From NCBI GenBank assembly GCA_032718475.1, contig JAUCBJ010003181.1, positions 1 through 29,045 of the forward strand: a DNA stretch of 29,045 bases, written 5' to 3'. The translations under genes and the position numbers were made by a program. How positions within the stretch are numbered: the stretch's first letter is position 1; every line of letters begins with the position of its first letter. The notes under the pieces were generated by a model. That model ran no database searches. It was not told the origin of the DNA and saw only the letters and a list, made by a program, of their open reading frames with translations. Shown piece by piece: positions 1-10,003 of this stretch. The DNA is from Nemertoderma westbladi (Eukaryota > Xenacoelomorpha > Nemertodermatida > Nemertodermatidae).

Positions 1-122
1 TGTACATTAATTACCTCCACAAATAGAATAAGAAAGAGTGAATGGTAGGCCTACTAAATCCTTTCTACAACATGTTGTATTCTCCAAGAAATTAATATAA
101 TAATAATTAATATTATATTTTG

Positions 123-512
123 TAGCTGTGTAGTCTCTACAGTACTAAAAGGGTTATATATTCTATATTAGTAGCTGTGTAGTCTCTACAGTACTAAAAG
201 GGTTATATATTCTATATTAGTAGCTGTGAAGTCTCTACAGTACTAAAAGGGTTATATATTCTATATTAGTAGCTGTGTAGTCTCTACAGTACTAAAAGGG
301 TTATATATTCTATATTAGTAGCTGTGTAGTCTCTACAGTACTAAAAGGGTTATATATTCTATATTAGTAGCTGTGTAGTCTCTACAGTACTAAAAGGGTT
401 ATATATTATATATTAGTAGCTGTGTAGTCTCTACAGTACTAAAAGGGTTATATATTCTATATTAGTAGCTGTTTAGTCTCTACAGTACTAAAAGGGTTAT
501 ATATTCTATATT
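123..512. repeat. 49-bp tandem repeat, eight copies
   Basis: Units start at 123, 172, 221, 270, 319, 368, 417 and 466, giving an exact 49-bp period. Copies are almost identical: one has GTGAAG for GTGTAG (221), one has TATTATATATT for TATTCTATATT (368), and the last has CTGTTTAG. Each unit contains CTGTGTAG-TCT-CTACAG, an imperfect hairpin with a two-base bulge. The second half is AT-rich (GGGTTATATATTCTATATT). There is no coding potential. It is a young minisatellite of unknown function. Confidence 0.95.
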
Positions 513-765
513 CAATTATCAATATATTAATAAAATAATATAAAAATTAAAATAATATAATATATTTTATATCAAATTGCATAACCGCCTTATATATTAA
601 TTACATACTCTATGGGTTATATATATTCATTGCGTAGGACCTAAACAATAACAGTTCTAAGCAGTTCTAAGTTATTAGAAATATTATTATGAATAAATTC
701 TAAATGATTCTGGTTACTGCACGTTTTCGGCCTCTGTGTGCCTTTCGTTCTAGTTTATCGAATAT
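513..765. other. AT-rich unique DNA, no gene seen
   Basis: Very AT-rich sequence between the 49-bp array and the dispersed repeat. I see no ORF, RNA motif or further repeat in it. Confidence 0.6.
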
Positions 766-853
766 TATCATTTGTTAAAATAAATTTTATTAGAGAATTC
801 TAGATACCCAGGGTTGATAGAATATAGCGTAGTAAGCCTTGATAACACGGCAC

Positions 854-878
854 TTTGTTGTGCCGCAGGCACAACAAA
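854..878. other. Perfect 11-bp stem hairpin, 3-nt loop
   Basis: TTTGTTGTGCC at 854-864 is the exact reverse complement of 868-878, with GCA as the loop. The same hairpin is intact in the second copy of the repeat at 9475-9499. Confidence 0.9.
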
Positions 879-963
879 CAGCCGCAGGCACATTTGTGAA
901 ATGGAAAAATGTGAAATTGGAGCAGTAAGTAAGACAAAGTAGGGGTGCAGCATTCCATTGCAT

Positions 964-1055
964 TGAGTGCTGCACCCCCTCGGTCCGCCCTTAAGTGCTA
1001 CACCCCTCGGCCCACCTCTGAGTGCTGCACACCCTCGGCCCACCCCTGAGTGCTA
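964..1055. repeat. 28-bp GC-rich minisatellite, about 3-4 degraded units
   Basis: Units begin with GAGTGCTGCACCCC or close variants and are followed by a CGG(T/C)CC(G/A)CC block. This is the tail of dispersed-repeat copy 1. Copy 2 has a longer and cleaner version of the same array. Confidence 0.8.
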
Positions 1056-1091
1056 CTACTAGGATCGGCATGCTGCATTGCAGCTGCATTT

Positions 1092-2120
1092 TTAAGAATG
1101 CTGTGCCGGCTTGTCGACAAAATTGCGCCGCCACAACTCCCTATCACCCATGACATTTGCTAGATCATCCGCATCTTCAAGGCCAGTCTCCTTTATGATG
1201 CGTCTCAAGAAAGTCATGGGCTGTCCACCATGCTTATTCACTCCATGAGGCTGCCAAAGTACAAGATTATGCACTGGCTGGTCCTCACGGCGAAAGCAAT
1301 GTCCTGCAAAGCGGAGGCGATTTTGTTCTAGTGTCAAGCTTGGGGGAACCAATGAGACACCTCCAATGTTATATAGTGTCTGGTTGGAGATGTGTGCATT
1401 GTACTTGACACAATGAACCCGGCGTAGCATTCTTGTGAATGTGCCATCCAGAGATTTGGTGTCCTCAGCAGTTTGAGCCCAGCATGGACTCCCATAGAGG
1501 AGTACAGGAACTACTGCTGCTCTAAATAATCGGACCTTAAGTTTCCGATTAATTCTAGGTGACTTCCAAATCCTGGAAAGCCTATTCAAGGCTGCCCATG
1601 CCTTTCCCTTTCGAAGATCCTCACCTGACTTCCGGATCCATGATCCCAGGTAACAGAAGTAGTCCACATGCTCAAGCATACCATCCTTTGAACTTATGCT
1701 CATCCGATCATAGACTTGCTGAGAACTTTCAAAGTTAACTGTCAAAATTTTGGTATTTCTGGAGTTAATAAAAAGACCAACACTAGAAGCAGCATTTTCT
1801 AATGAGCTGAGGAGCCGTTGGGCTCCCTCTAGTGATTCTGAGAGTACTCCTAAGTCATCAGCAAAGTCTAGATCAGTTAGGTACTTGGCAGGATTTCCTC
1901 GACTTCTAGAGCCAGTAGGTGGAGTTATCATCACCTCATCATCATTATGATGATCTAAGGACATGCGTAGAACATAGTCAACCACAATTATGAACAAGAA
2001 TGGTGCAAGTGCGTCTCCCTGGAGGACGCCCCATAACACTTCAAATGGTTCTGTGTCACCGTCAACAGTAGACACAAATGTTGTCGAACCATCGTATACT
2101 GATCTGATTGCTGCAATAAT
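1092..2120 (-). pseudogene. Non-LTR retrotransposon reverse transcriptase, 3' fragment
   Basis: The minus-strand frame is open from 2120 down to a stop at 1092. Reading from about 2117 gives AIRSVYDGS and later GVLQGDALAPFLF (RT motif B), YLTDLDFADDL with the catalytic FADD pair (motif C), and YLGSWI. A thumb-like LFRAAVVPVLLYG follows, then a C-terminal RLRFAGHCFRRED...LVLW segment typical of non-LTR element ORFs. The endonuclease and the first RT motifs are missing: homology stops where satellite array 1 begins and a TAA falls at 2121-2123. No internal stop or frameshift is visible, so the piece is fairly young although truncated. The clade is unresolved (RTE- or CR1/jockey-like). It is not expected to be active, and its intact C-terminus and stop define the 3' end of the ORF. 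Confidence 0.88.
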
Positions 2121-4249
2121 TTATAAGTAATTAAACATTGCACCAGTCTCACCGCAGTCATTCTTTGTTAATAAGTAATTAAACATTGCACCAGTCTCAC
2201 CGCAGTCATTCTTTGTTAATAAGTAATTATTCATTGCACCAGTCTCACCGCAGTCATTCTTTGTTAATAAGTAATTATTAACATTGCACCAGTCTCACCG
2301 CAGTCATTCTTGGTTAATAAGTAATTAAACATTGCACCAGTCTCACCGCAGTCATTCTTGGTTAATAAGTAATTAAACATTGCACCAGTCTCACCGCAGT
2401 CATTCTTTGTTAATAAGTAATTATTCATTGCACCAGTCTCACCGCAGTCATTCTTTGTTAATAAGTAATTATTAAACATTGCACCAGTCTCACCGCAGTC
2501 ATTCTTGGTTAATAAGTAATTATTAAACATTGCACCAGTCTCACCGCAGTCATTCTTTGTTAATAAGTAATTATTCATTGCACCAGTCTCACCGCAGTCA
2601 TTCTTTGTTAATAAGTAATTATTAAACATTGCACCAGTCTCACCGCAGTCATTCTTGGTTAATAAGTAATTAAACATTGCACCAGTCTCACCGCAGTCAT
2701 TCTTGGTTAATAAGTAATTAAACATTGCACCAGTCTCACCGCAGTCATTCTTTGTTAATAAGTAATTATTCATTGCACCAGTCTCACCGCAGTCATTCTT
2801 GGTTAATAAGTAATTAAACATTGCACCAGTCTCACCGCAGTCATTCTTTGTTAATAAGTAATTATTCATTGCACCAGTCTCACCGCAGTCATTCTTTGTT
2901 AATAAGTAATTATTAAACATTGCACCAGTCTCACCGCAGTCATTCTTGGTTAATAAGTAATTATTAAACATTGCACCAGTCTCACCGCAGTCATTCTTTG
3001 TTAATAAGTAATTATTCATTGCACCAGTCTCACCGCAGTCATTCTTTGTTAATAAGTAATTATTAAACATTGCACCAGTCTCACCGCAGTCATTCTTGGT
3101 TAATAAGTAATTAAACATTGCACCAGTCTCACCGCAGTCATTCTTGGTTAATAAGTAATTATTCATTGCACCAGTCTCACCGCAGTCATTCTTTGTTAAT
3201 AAGTAATTAAACATTGCACCAGTCTCACCGCAGTCATTCTTGGTTAATAAGTAATTATTCATTGCACCAGTCTCACCGCAGTCATTCTTGGTTAATAAGT
3301 AATTAAACATTGCACCAGTCTCACCGCAGTCATTCTTTGTTAATAAGTAATTATTCATTGCACCAGTCTCACCGCAGTCATTCTTTGTTAATAAGTAATT
3401 ATTAAACATTGCACCAGTCTCACCGCAGTCATTCTTTGTTAATAAGTAATTGAACATTGCACCAGTCTCACCGCAGTCATTCTTTGTTAATAAGTAATTA
3501 TTCATTGCACCAGTCTCACCGCAGTCATTCTTTGTTAATAAGTAATTATTCATTGCACCAGTCTCACCGCAGTCATTCTTGGTTAATAAGTAATTAAACA
3601 TTGCACCAGTCTCACCGCAGTCATTCTTTGTTAATAAGTAATTATTCATTGCACCAGTCTCACCGCAGTCATTCTTTGTTAATAAGTAATTATTAAACAT
3701 TGCACCAGTCTCACCGCAGTCATTCTTTGTTAATAAGTAATTAAACATTGCACCAGTCTCACCGCAGTCATTCTTTGTTAATAAGTAATTATTAAACATT
3801 GCACCAGTCTCACCGCAGTCATTCTTTGTTAATAAGTAATTATTAAACATTGCACCAGTCTCACCGCAGTCATTCTTTGTTAATAAGTAATTATTAAACA
3901 TTGCACCAGTCTCACCGCAGTCATTCTTTGTTAATAAGTAATTATTCATTGCACCAGTCTCACCGCAGTCATTCTTGGTTAATAAGTAATTATTACATTG
4001 CACCAGTCTCACCGCAGTCATTCTTGGTTAATAAGTAATTAAACATTGCACCAGTCTCACCGCAGTCATTCTTGGTTAATAAGTAATTATTCATTGCACC
4101 AGTCTCACCGCAGTCATTCTTTGTTAATAAGTAATTATTCATTGCACCAGTCTCACCGCAGTCATTCTTTGTTAATAAGTAATTATTAAACATTGCACCA
4201 GTCTCACCGCAGTCATTCTTTGTTAATAAGTAATTAAACATTGCACCAG

Positions 4250-7200
4250 TCTCACCGCAGTCATTCTTTGTTAATAAGTAATTATTAAACATTGCACCAG
4301 TCTCACCGCAGTCATTCTTTGTTAATAAGTAATTATTCATTGCACCAGTCTCACCGCAGTCATTCTTTGTTAATAAGTAATTATTAAACATTGCACCAGT
4401 CTCACCGCAGTCATTCTTTGTTAATAAGTAATTATTCATTGCACCAGTCTCACCGCAGTCATTCTTTGTTAATAAGTAATTATTAAACATTGCACCAGTC
4501 TCACCGCAGTCATTCTTGGTTAATAAGTAATTAAACATTGCACCAGTCTCACCGCAGTCATTCTTGGTTAATAAGTAATTAAACATTGCACCAGTCTCAC
4601 CGCAGTCATTCTTTGTTAATAAGTAATTATTCATTGCACCAGTCTCACCGCAGTCATTCTTGGTTAATAAGTAATTAAACATTGCACCAGTCTCACCGCA
4701 GTCATTCTTTGTTAATAAGTAATTATTCATTGCACCAGTCTCACCGCAGTCATTCTTTGTTAATAAGTAATTATTAAACATTGCACCAGTCTCACCGCAG
4801 TCATTCTTGGTTAATAAGTAATTATTAAACATTGCACCAGTCTCACCGCAGTCATTCTTTGTTAATAAGTAATTATTCATTGCACCAGTCTCACCGCAGT
4901 CATTCTTTGTTAATAAGTAATTATTAAACATTGCACCAGTCTCACCGCAGTCATTCTTGGTTAATAAGTAATTAAACATTGCACCAGTCTCACCGCAGTC
5001 ATTCTTTGTTAATAAGTAATTATTCATTGCACCAGTCTCACCGCAGTCATTCTTTGTTAATAAGTAATTATTAAACATTGCACCAGTCTCACCGCAGTCA
5101 TTCTTTGTTAATAAGTAATTATTCATTGCACCAGTCTCACCGCAGTCATTCTTTGTTAATAAGTAATTATTAAACATTGCACCAGTCTCACCGCAGTCAT
5201 TCTTGGTTAATAAGTAATTAAACATTGCACCAGTCTCACCGCAGTCATTCTTTGTTAATAAGTAATTATTCATTGCACCAGTCTCACCGCAGTCATTCTT
5301 TGTTAATAAGTAATTATTAAACATTGCACCAGTCTCACCGCAGTCATTCTTTGTTAATAAGTAATTATTCATTGCACCAGTCTCACCGCAGTCATTCTTT
5401 GTTAATAAGTAATTATTAAACATTGCACCAGTCTCACCGCAGTCATTCTTTGTTAATAAGTAATTATTCATTGCACCAGTCTCACCGCAGTCATTCTTTG
5501 TTAACAAGTAATTATTAAACATTGCACCAGTCTCACCGCAGTCATTCTTGGTTAATAAGTAATTAAACATTGCACCAGTCTCACCGCAGTCATTCTTGGT
5601 TAATAAGTAATTAAACATTGCACCAGTCTCACCGCAGTCATTCTTTGTTAATAAGTAATTAAACATTGCACCAGTCGCACCGCAGTCATTCTTTGTTAAT
5701 AAGTAATTAAACATTGCACCAGTCTCACCGCAGTCATTCTTGGTTAATAAGTAATTAAACATTGCACCAGTCTCACCGCAGTCATTCTTTGTTAATAAGT
5801 AATTATTCATTGCACCAGTCTCACCGCAGTCATTCTTTGTTAATAAGTAATTATTAAACATTGCACCAGTCTCACCGCAGTCATTCTTTGTTAATAAGTA
5901 ATTATTAAACATTGCACCAGTCTCACCGCAGTCATTCTTTGTTAATAAGTAATTATTCATTGCACCAGTCTCACCGCAGTCATTCTTTGTTAATAAGTAA
6001 TTATTAAACATTGCACCAGTCTCACCGCAGTCATTCTTTGTTAATAAGTAATTATTCATTGCACCAGTCTCACCGCAGTCATTCTTTGTTAATAAGTAAT
6101 TATTAAACATTGCACCAGTCTCACCGCAGTCATTCTTGGTTATTAAGTAATTAAACATTGCACCAGTCTCACCGCAGTCATTCTTGGTTAATAAGTAATT
6201 AAACATTGCACCAGTCTCACCGCAGTCATTCTTTGTTAATAAGTAATTATTCATTGCACCAGTATCACCGCAGTCATTCTTGGTTAATAAGTAATTAAAC
6301 ATTGCACCAGTCTCACCGCAGTCATTCTTTGTTAATAAGTAATTATTCATTGCACCAGTCTCACCGCAGTCATTATTTGTTAATAAGTAATTATTAAACA
6401 TTGCACCAGTCTCACCGCAGTCATTGTTGGTTAATAAGTAATTATTAAACATTGCACCAGTCTCACCGCAGTCATTCTTTGTTAATAAGTAATTATTCAT
6501 TGCACCAGTCTCACCGCAGTCATTCTTTGTTAATAAGTAATTATTAAACATTGCACCAGTCTCACCGCAGTCATTCTTGGTTAATAAGTAATTAAACATT
6601 GCACCAGTCTCACCGCAGTCATTCTTGGTTAATAAGTAATTATTCATTGCACCAGTCTCACCGCAGTCATTCTTTGTTAATAAGTAATTATTAAACATTG
6701 CACCAGTCTCACCGCAGTCATTCTTTGTTAATAAGTAATTATTCATTGCACCAGTCTCACCGCAGTCATTCTTTGTTAATAAGTAATTATTAAACATTGC
6801 ACCAGTCTCACCGCAGTCATTCTTGGTTAATAAGTAATTAAACATTGCACCAGTCTCACCGCAGTCATTCTTTGTTAATAAGTAATTATCCATTGCACCA
6901 GTCTCACCGCAGTCATTCTTTGTTAATAAGTAATTATTAAACATTGCACCAGTCTCACCGCAGTCATTCTTTGTTAATAAGTAATTATTCATTGCACCAG
7001 TCTCACCGCAGTCATTCTTTGTTAATAAGTAATTATTAAACATTGCACCAGTCTCACCGCAGTCATTCTTTGTTAATAAGTAATTATTCATTGCACCAGT
7101 CTCACCGCAGTCATTCTTTGTTAATAAGTAATTATGAAACATTGCACCAGTCTCACCGCAGTCATTATTGGTTAATAAGTAATTAAACATTGCACCAGTC

Positions 7201-7560
7201 TCACCGCAGTCATTCTTGGTTAATAAGTAATTAAACATTGCACCAGTCTCACCGCAGTCATTCTTTGTTAATAAGTAATTAAACATTGCACCAGTCGCAC
7301 CGCAGTCATTCTTTGTTAATAAGTAATTAACCATTGCACCAGTCTCACCGCAGTCATTCTTGGTTAATAAGTAATTAAACATTGCACCAGTCTCACCGCA
7401 GTCATTCTTTGTTAATAAGTAATTATTCATTGCACCAGTCTCACCGCAGTCATTCTTTGTTAATAAGTAATTATTAAACATTGCACCAGTCTCACCGCAG
7501 TCATTCTTGGTTAATGAGTAATTATTAAACATTGCACCAGTCTCCCGCAGTCATTCTTTG
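4250..7560. repeat. 1,620-bp higher-order repeat within array 1 (two copies)
   Basis: Line-by-line comparison at an offset of exactly 1,620 bases gives near identity from about 4250/5870 to about 5940/7560. The rare GTCGCACC variant recurs at the same relative place (5672 and 7292). Scattered single differences (for example CATTATTTG at 6370 and CATTGTTGG at 6421) are private to the second copy. 1,620 bp fits 33 units (21 of 48 bp and 12 of 51 bp). This is a tandem segmental duplication, best explained by unequal exchange. Confidence 0.85.
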
Positions 7561-8116
7561 TTAATAAGTAATTATTCATTGCACCAGTCTCACCGCAGCC
7601 ATTCTTTGTTAATAAGTAATTATTAAACATTGCACCAGTCTCACCGCAGTCATTCTTGGTTAATAAGTAATTAAACATTGCACCAGTCTCACCGCAGTCA
7701 TTCTTTGTTAATAAGTAATTATTCATTGCACCAGTCTCACCGCAGTCATTCTTTGTTAATAAGTAATTATTAAACATTGCACCAGTCTCACCGCAGTCAT
7801 TCTTGGTTAATAAGTAATTAAACATTGCACCAGTCTCACCGCAGTCATTCTTTGTTAATAAGTAATTATTCATTGCACCAGTCTCACCGCAGTCATTCTT
7901 TGTTAATAAGTAATTATTAAACATTGCACCAGTCTCACCGCAGTCATTCTTGGTTAATAAGTAATTAAACATTGCACCAGTCTCACCGCAGTCATTCTTT
8001 GTTAATAAGTAATTATTCATTGCACCAGTCTCACCGCAGTCATTCTTTGTTAATAAGTAATTATTAAACATTGCACCAGTCTCACCGCAGTCATTCTTTG
8101 TTAATAAGTAATTATT

Positions 8117-8998
8117 CATTGCACCAGTCTCACCGCAGTCATTCCTTGTTAATAAGTAATTATTCATTGCACCAGTCTCACAGCAGTCATTCTTTGTTAA
8201 TAAGTAATTATTAAACATTGCACCAGTCTCACCGCAGTCATTCTTGGTTAATAAGTAATTATTCATTGCACCAGTCTCACCGCAGTCATTCTTTGTTAAT
8301 AAGTAATTATTAAACATTGCACCAGTCTCACCGCAGTCATTCTTGGTTAATAAGTTATTAAACATTGCACCAGTCTCACCGCAGTCATTCTTGGTTAATA
8401 AGTAATTAAACATTGCACCAGTCTCACCGCAGTCATTCTTTGTTAATAAGTAATTATTCATTGCACCAGTCTCACCGCAGTCATTCTTTGTTAATAAGTA
8501 ATTATTAAACATTGCACCAGTCTCACCGCAGTCATTCTTGGTTAATAAGTAATTAAACATTGCACCAGTCTCACCGCAGTCATTCTTTGTTAATAAGTAA
8601 TTATTCATTGCACCAGTCTCACCGCAGTCATTCTTTGTTAATAAGTAATTATTAAACATTGCACCAGTCTCACCGCAGTCATTCCTTGTTAATAAGTAAT
8701 TATTCATTGCACCAGTCTCACAGCAGTCATTCTTTGTTAATAAGTAATTATTAAACATTGCACCAGTCTCACCGCAGTCATTCTTGGTTAATAAGTAATT
8801 ATTCATTGCACCAGTCTCACCGCAGTCATTCTTTGTTAATAAGTAATTATTAAACATTGCACCAGTCTCACCGCAGTCATTCTTGGTTAATAAGTTATTA
8901 AACATTGCACCAGTCTCACCGCAGTCATTCTTGGTTAATAAGTAATTAAACAATGCACCAGTCTCACCGCAGTCATTCTTTGTTAATAAGTAATTATT
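8117..8998. repeat. 540-bp offset duplication within array 1
   Basis: The rare variants ATTCCTTGTT (8143/8683), CTCACAGCAG (8178/8718) and TAAGTTATT (8352/8892) recur together at an offset of 540 bases. The shared block is about 340 bp long. 540 bp fits 11 units. Confidence 0.8.
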
Positions 8999-9327
8999 AA
9001 ACATTGCACCAGTCTCACCGCAGTCATTCTTGGTTAATAAGTAATTAAACATTGCACCAGTCTCACCGCAGTCATTCTTTGTTAATAAGTAATTATTCAT
9101 TGCACCAGTCTCACCGCAGTCATTCTTTGTTAATAAGTAATTATTAAACATTGCACCAGTCTCACCGCAGTCATTCTTGGTTAATAAGTAATTATTCATT
9201 GCACCAGTCTCACCGCAGTCATTCTTGGTTAATAAGTAATTAAACATTGCACCAGTCTCACCGCAGTCATTCTTTGTTAATAAGTAATTAAACATTACAC
9301 CAGTCTTACCGCAGTCATTCTGTATCA

Positions 9328-9371
9328 GTTTTTTTTTATTCTTTTTTATTTTTTTTATTTTATTTTTTTTT
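9328..9371 (-). mobile_element. Poly-T tract between 10-bp direct repeats, possible tail-only retroposon
   Basis: The tract is T-rich with scattered A and C. CATTCTGTAT occurs just before it (9316-9325) and again just after it (9373-9382). A short direct repeat around an A-rich tail (read on the minus strand) is what a very 5'-truncated retroposon with a target-site duplication would leave. Part of the left copy is also satellite sequence (CATTCT), so chance or slippage is possible. Confidence 0.4.
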
Positions 9372-9474
9372 TCATTCTGTATACAGTATCATATGTTAAA
9401 ATAAATTTTATTAGAGAATTCTAGATACCCAGGGTTGACAGAATATAGCGAAGTAAGCCTTGATAACACGGCAC

Positions 9475-9499
9475 TTTGTTGTGCCGCAGGCACAACAAA
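9475..9499. other. Perfect 11-bp stem hairpin, second copy
   Basis: It is identical to 854-878: TTTGTTGTGCC, loop GCA, then the exact reverse complement. Confidence 0.9.
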
Positions 9500-9585
9500 C
9501 AGCCGCAGGCACATTTGTGAAATGGAAAAATGTGAAATTGGAGCAGTAAGTAAGACAAAGTAGGGGTGCAGCATTCCATTGCATT

Positions 9586-9750
9586 GAGTGCTGCACCCCG
9601 CGGTCTGCCCCTAAGTGCTGCACCCACTCGGTTCGCCCCTTGGTGCTGCACCCCTTCGGTCCGCCCCTGGGTGCTGCACCCCCTCGGTCCATCCCTAAGT
9701 GCTGCACCCCCTCGGTCCGCCCCTGGGTGCTGCACCCCGCGGTCTGCCCA
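9586..9750. repeat. 28-bp CpG-containing minisatellite, six units
   Basis: Units recur at 9586, 9613, 9641, 9669, 9697 and 9725 (period 27-28). Each has GTGCTGCACCCC followed by a CGGTC(C/T)GCCCCT-like block, with small differences such as CCGCGG, CCACTCGG and CCTTCGG. The stretch is GC-rich inside AT-rich surroundings and lies directly upstream of the gene at 9898. Its effect on that gene, if any, is unknown. The short open frames through it on both strands are by-products of the repeat. Confidence 0.9.
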
Positions 9751-9752
9751 TT

Positions 9753-9897
9753 CATTAATTTTGTATTTGTGTGTTCGGTTGTGGGCCAACGTGTGTGGTA
9801 TGGGGGAGAGCCACAAATTCGGCAAATTAATTGGTTGTTTCATAGATAGTCAAATTTAATTTTATAATTTTTTTTATATAAAAAATAAAAAACAATT
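9753..9897 (+). other. 5' flank / putative leader of the acetyltransferase-like gene
   Basis: About 145 bases separate the minisatellite from the ATG. TATATAAAAAATAAA at 9875-9889 resembles a TATA box. It lies only some 20 bases before the ATG, too close to serve as one unless translation starts downstream. CATAG at 9841-9845 could be a 3' splice site of an upstream leader exon. The transcription start cannot be fixed from sequence. Confidence 0.35.
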
Positions 9898-10003
9898 ATG
9901 GTTAATATAGAATACAGAAGAGCTACTTTGGAAGATGTTGTTGAAATCGCAGAATTAATGAAGAATTCTTTCGCAAAAGAAGAACCTTTAAGTATGAGTA
10001 TAG
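9898..10003 (+). CDS. GNAT / arylalkylamine N-acetyltransferase-like protein, coding exon 1
   Basis: The ATG at 9898 opens 35 codons plus one base (MVNIEYRRATLEDVVEIAEL, then MKNSFAKEEPLSMSI). The opening matches the N-terminus of invertebrate arylalkylamine N-acetyltransferase-like enzymes: a first beta strand with R.AT.ED, a helix, then F..(D/E)EPL. In insect dopamine N-acetyltransferase the glutamate of this DEPL-type motif is catalytic; here it would be E29. The exon ends at ATAG|GTATGT (donor GT at 10004-10005), a strong 5' splice site. The split codon is completed by GA at 25916-25917 to give Gly36, and the protein continues FDMETEEEYNR. Family membership is by recognition of motifs. 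The acetylated amine is not known. Confidence 0.82.

Larger units (their letters stand above)
766..1055 (+). repeat. Dispersed repeat with hairpin head and minisatellite tail, copy 1
   Basis: This stretch is repeated in the same orientation at 9387-9752. Over the first ~200 bases the two copies differ at only a few positions (for example GGTTGATAG against GGTTGACAG). Order: an AT-rich start (TGTTAAAATAAATTT), a perfect hairpin at 854-878, then a GC-rich tail of 28-bp units built on GTGCTGCACCCC...CGGTCCGCCCC. Copy 1 has about four degraded tail units. The family is not recognised. A hairpin plus internal tandem repeats would fit a non-autonomous Helitron-like element, but I see no terminal signature that proves it. 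Strand is assigned arbitrarily. Confidence 0.85.
2121..9320. repeat. Satellite array 1: 48/51-bp units, about 147 copies
   Basis: The unit core is GCACCAGTCTCACCGCAGTC + ATTCTT(T/G)GTTAATAAGTAATT. Three linkers join cores: AAACATT (48 bp), ATTCATT (48 bp) and ATTAAACATT (51 bp). The G form (CTTGGTT) tends to precede the AAACATT linker and the T form the ATTCATT linker, so units come as linked haplotypes. Because linker lengths differ by three, the minus strand keeps one open frame with a 16/17-residue repeat (LLTKNDCGETGAM). It breaks only at about 3992 (2-base loss) and 7544 (1-base loss). I judge this a fortuitous ORF: most rare point variants change an amino acid. The last unit (9290-9320) is diverged, as array edges usually are. 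Confidence 0.97.
9387..9752 (+). repeat. Dispersed repeat with hairpin head and minisatellite tail, copy 2
   Basis: This is the same element as at 766-1055 and in the same orientation. It starts at the shared TATCA(T)(A/T)TGTTAAAATAAATTT and contains the intact 11-bp hairpin at 9475-9499. The minisatellite tail is longer than in copy 1. The copy ends about 145 bases before the start codon of the acetyltransferase-like gene, so it lies in that gene's immediate 5' flank. Confidence 0.88.

Noticed and set aside
1750-1950. 66-codon plus-strand frame
   Set aside because: It is a shadow of the reverse-transcriptase fragment on the other strand.
2264-9295. Three long minus-strand open frames of 585, 1179 and 594 codons in array 1
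   Set aside because: They are the one stop-free frame of a 48/51-bp satellite. Rare variants are mostly amino-acid changing, the frames are broken twice by small deletions, and no start or splice context is visible.
9411-9859. Overlapping open frames on both strands through 9411-9859, and the like at 768-1043
   Set aside because: They run through the 28-bp minisatellite and hairpin repeat in several frames at once, with no family resemblance.
9875-9889. TATA box before the acetyltransferase-like gene
   Set aside because: It is only about 20 bases from the ATG, so transcription would start at or after the start codon. It is one of many AT-rich matches nearby.
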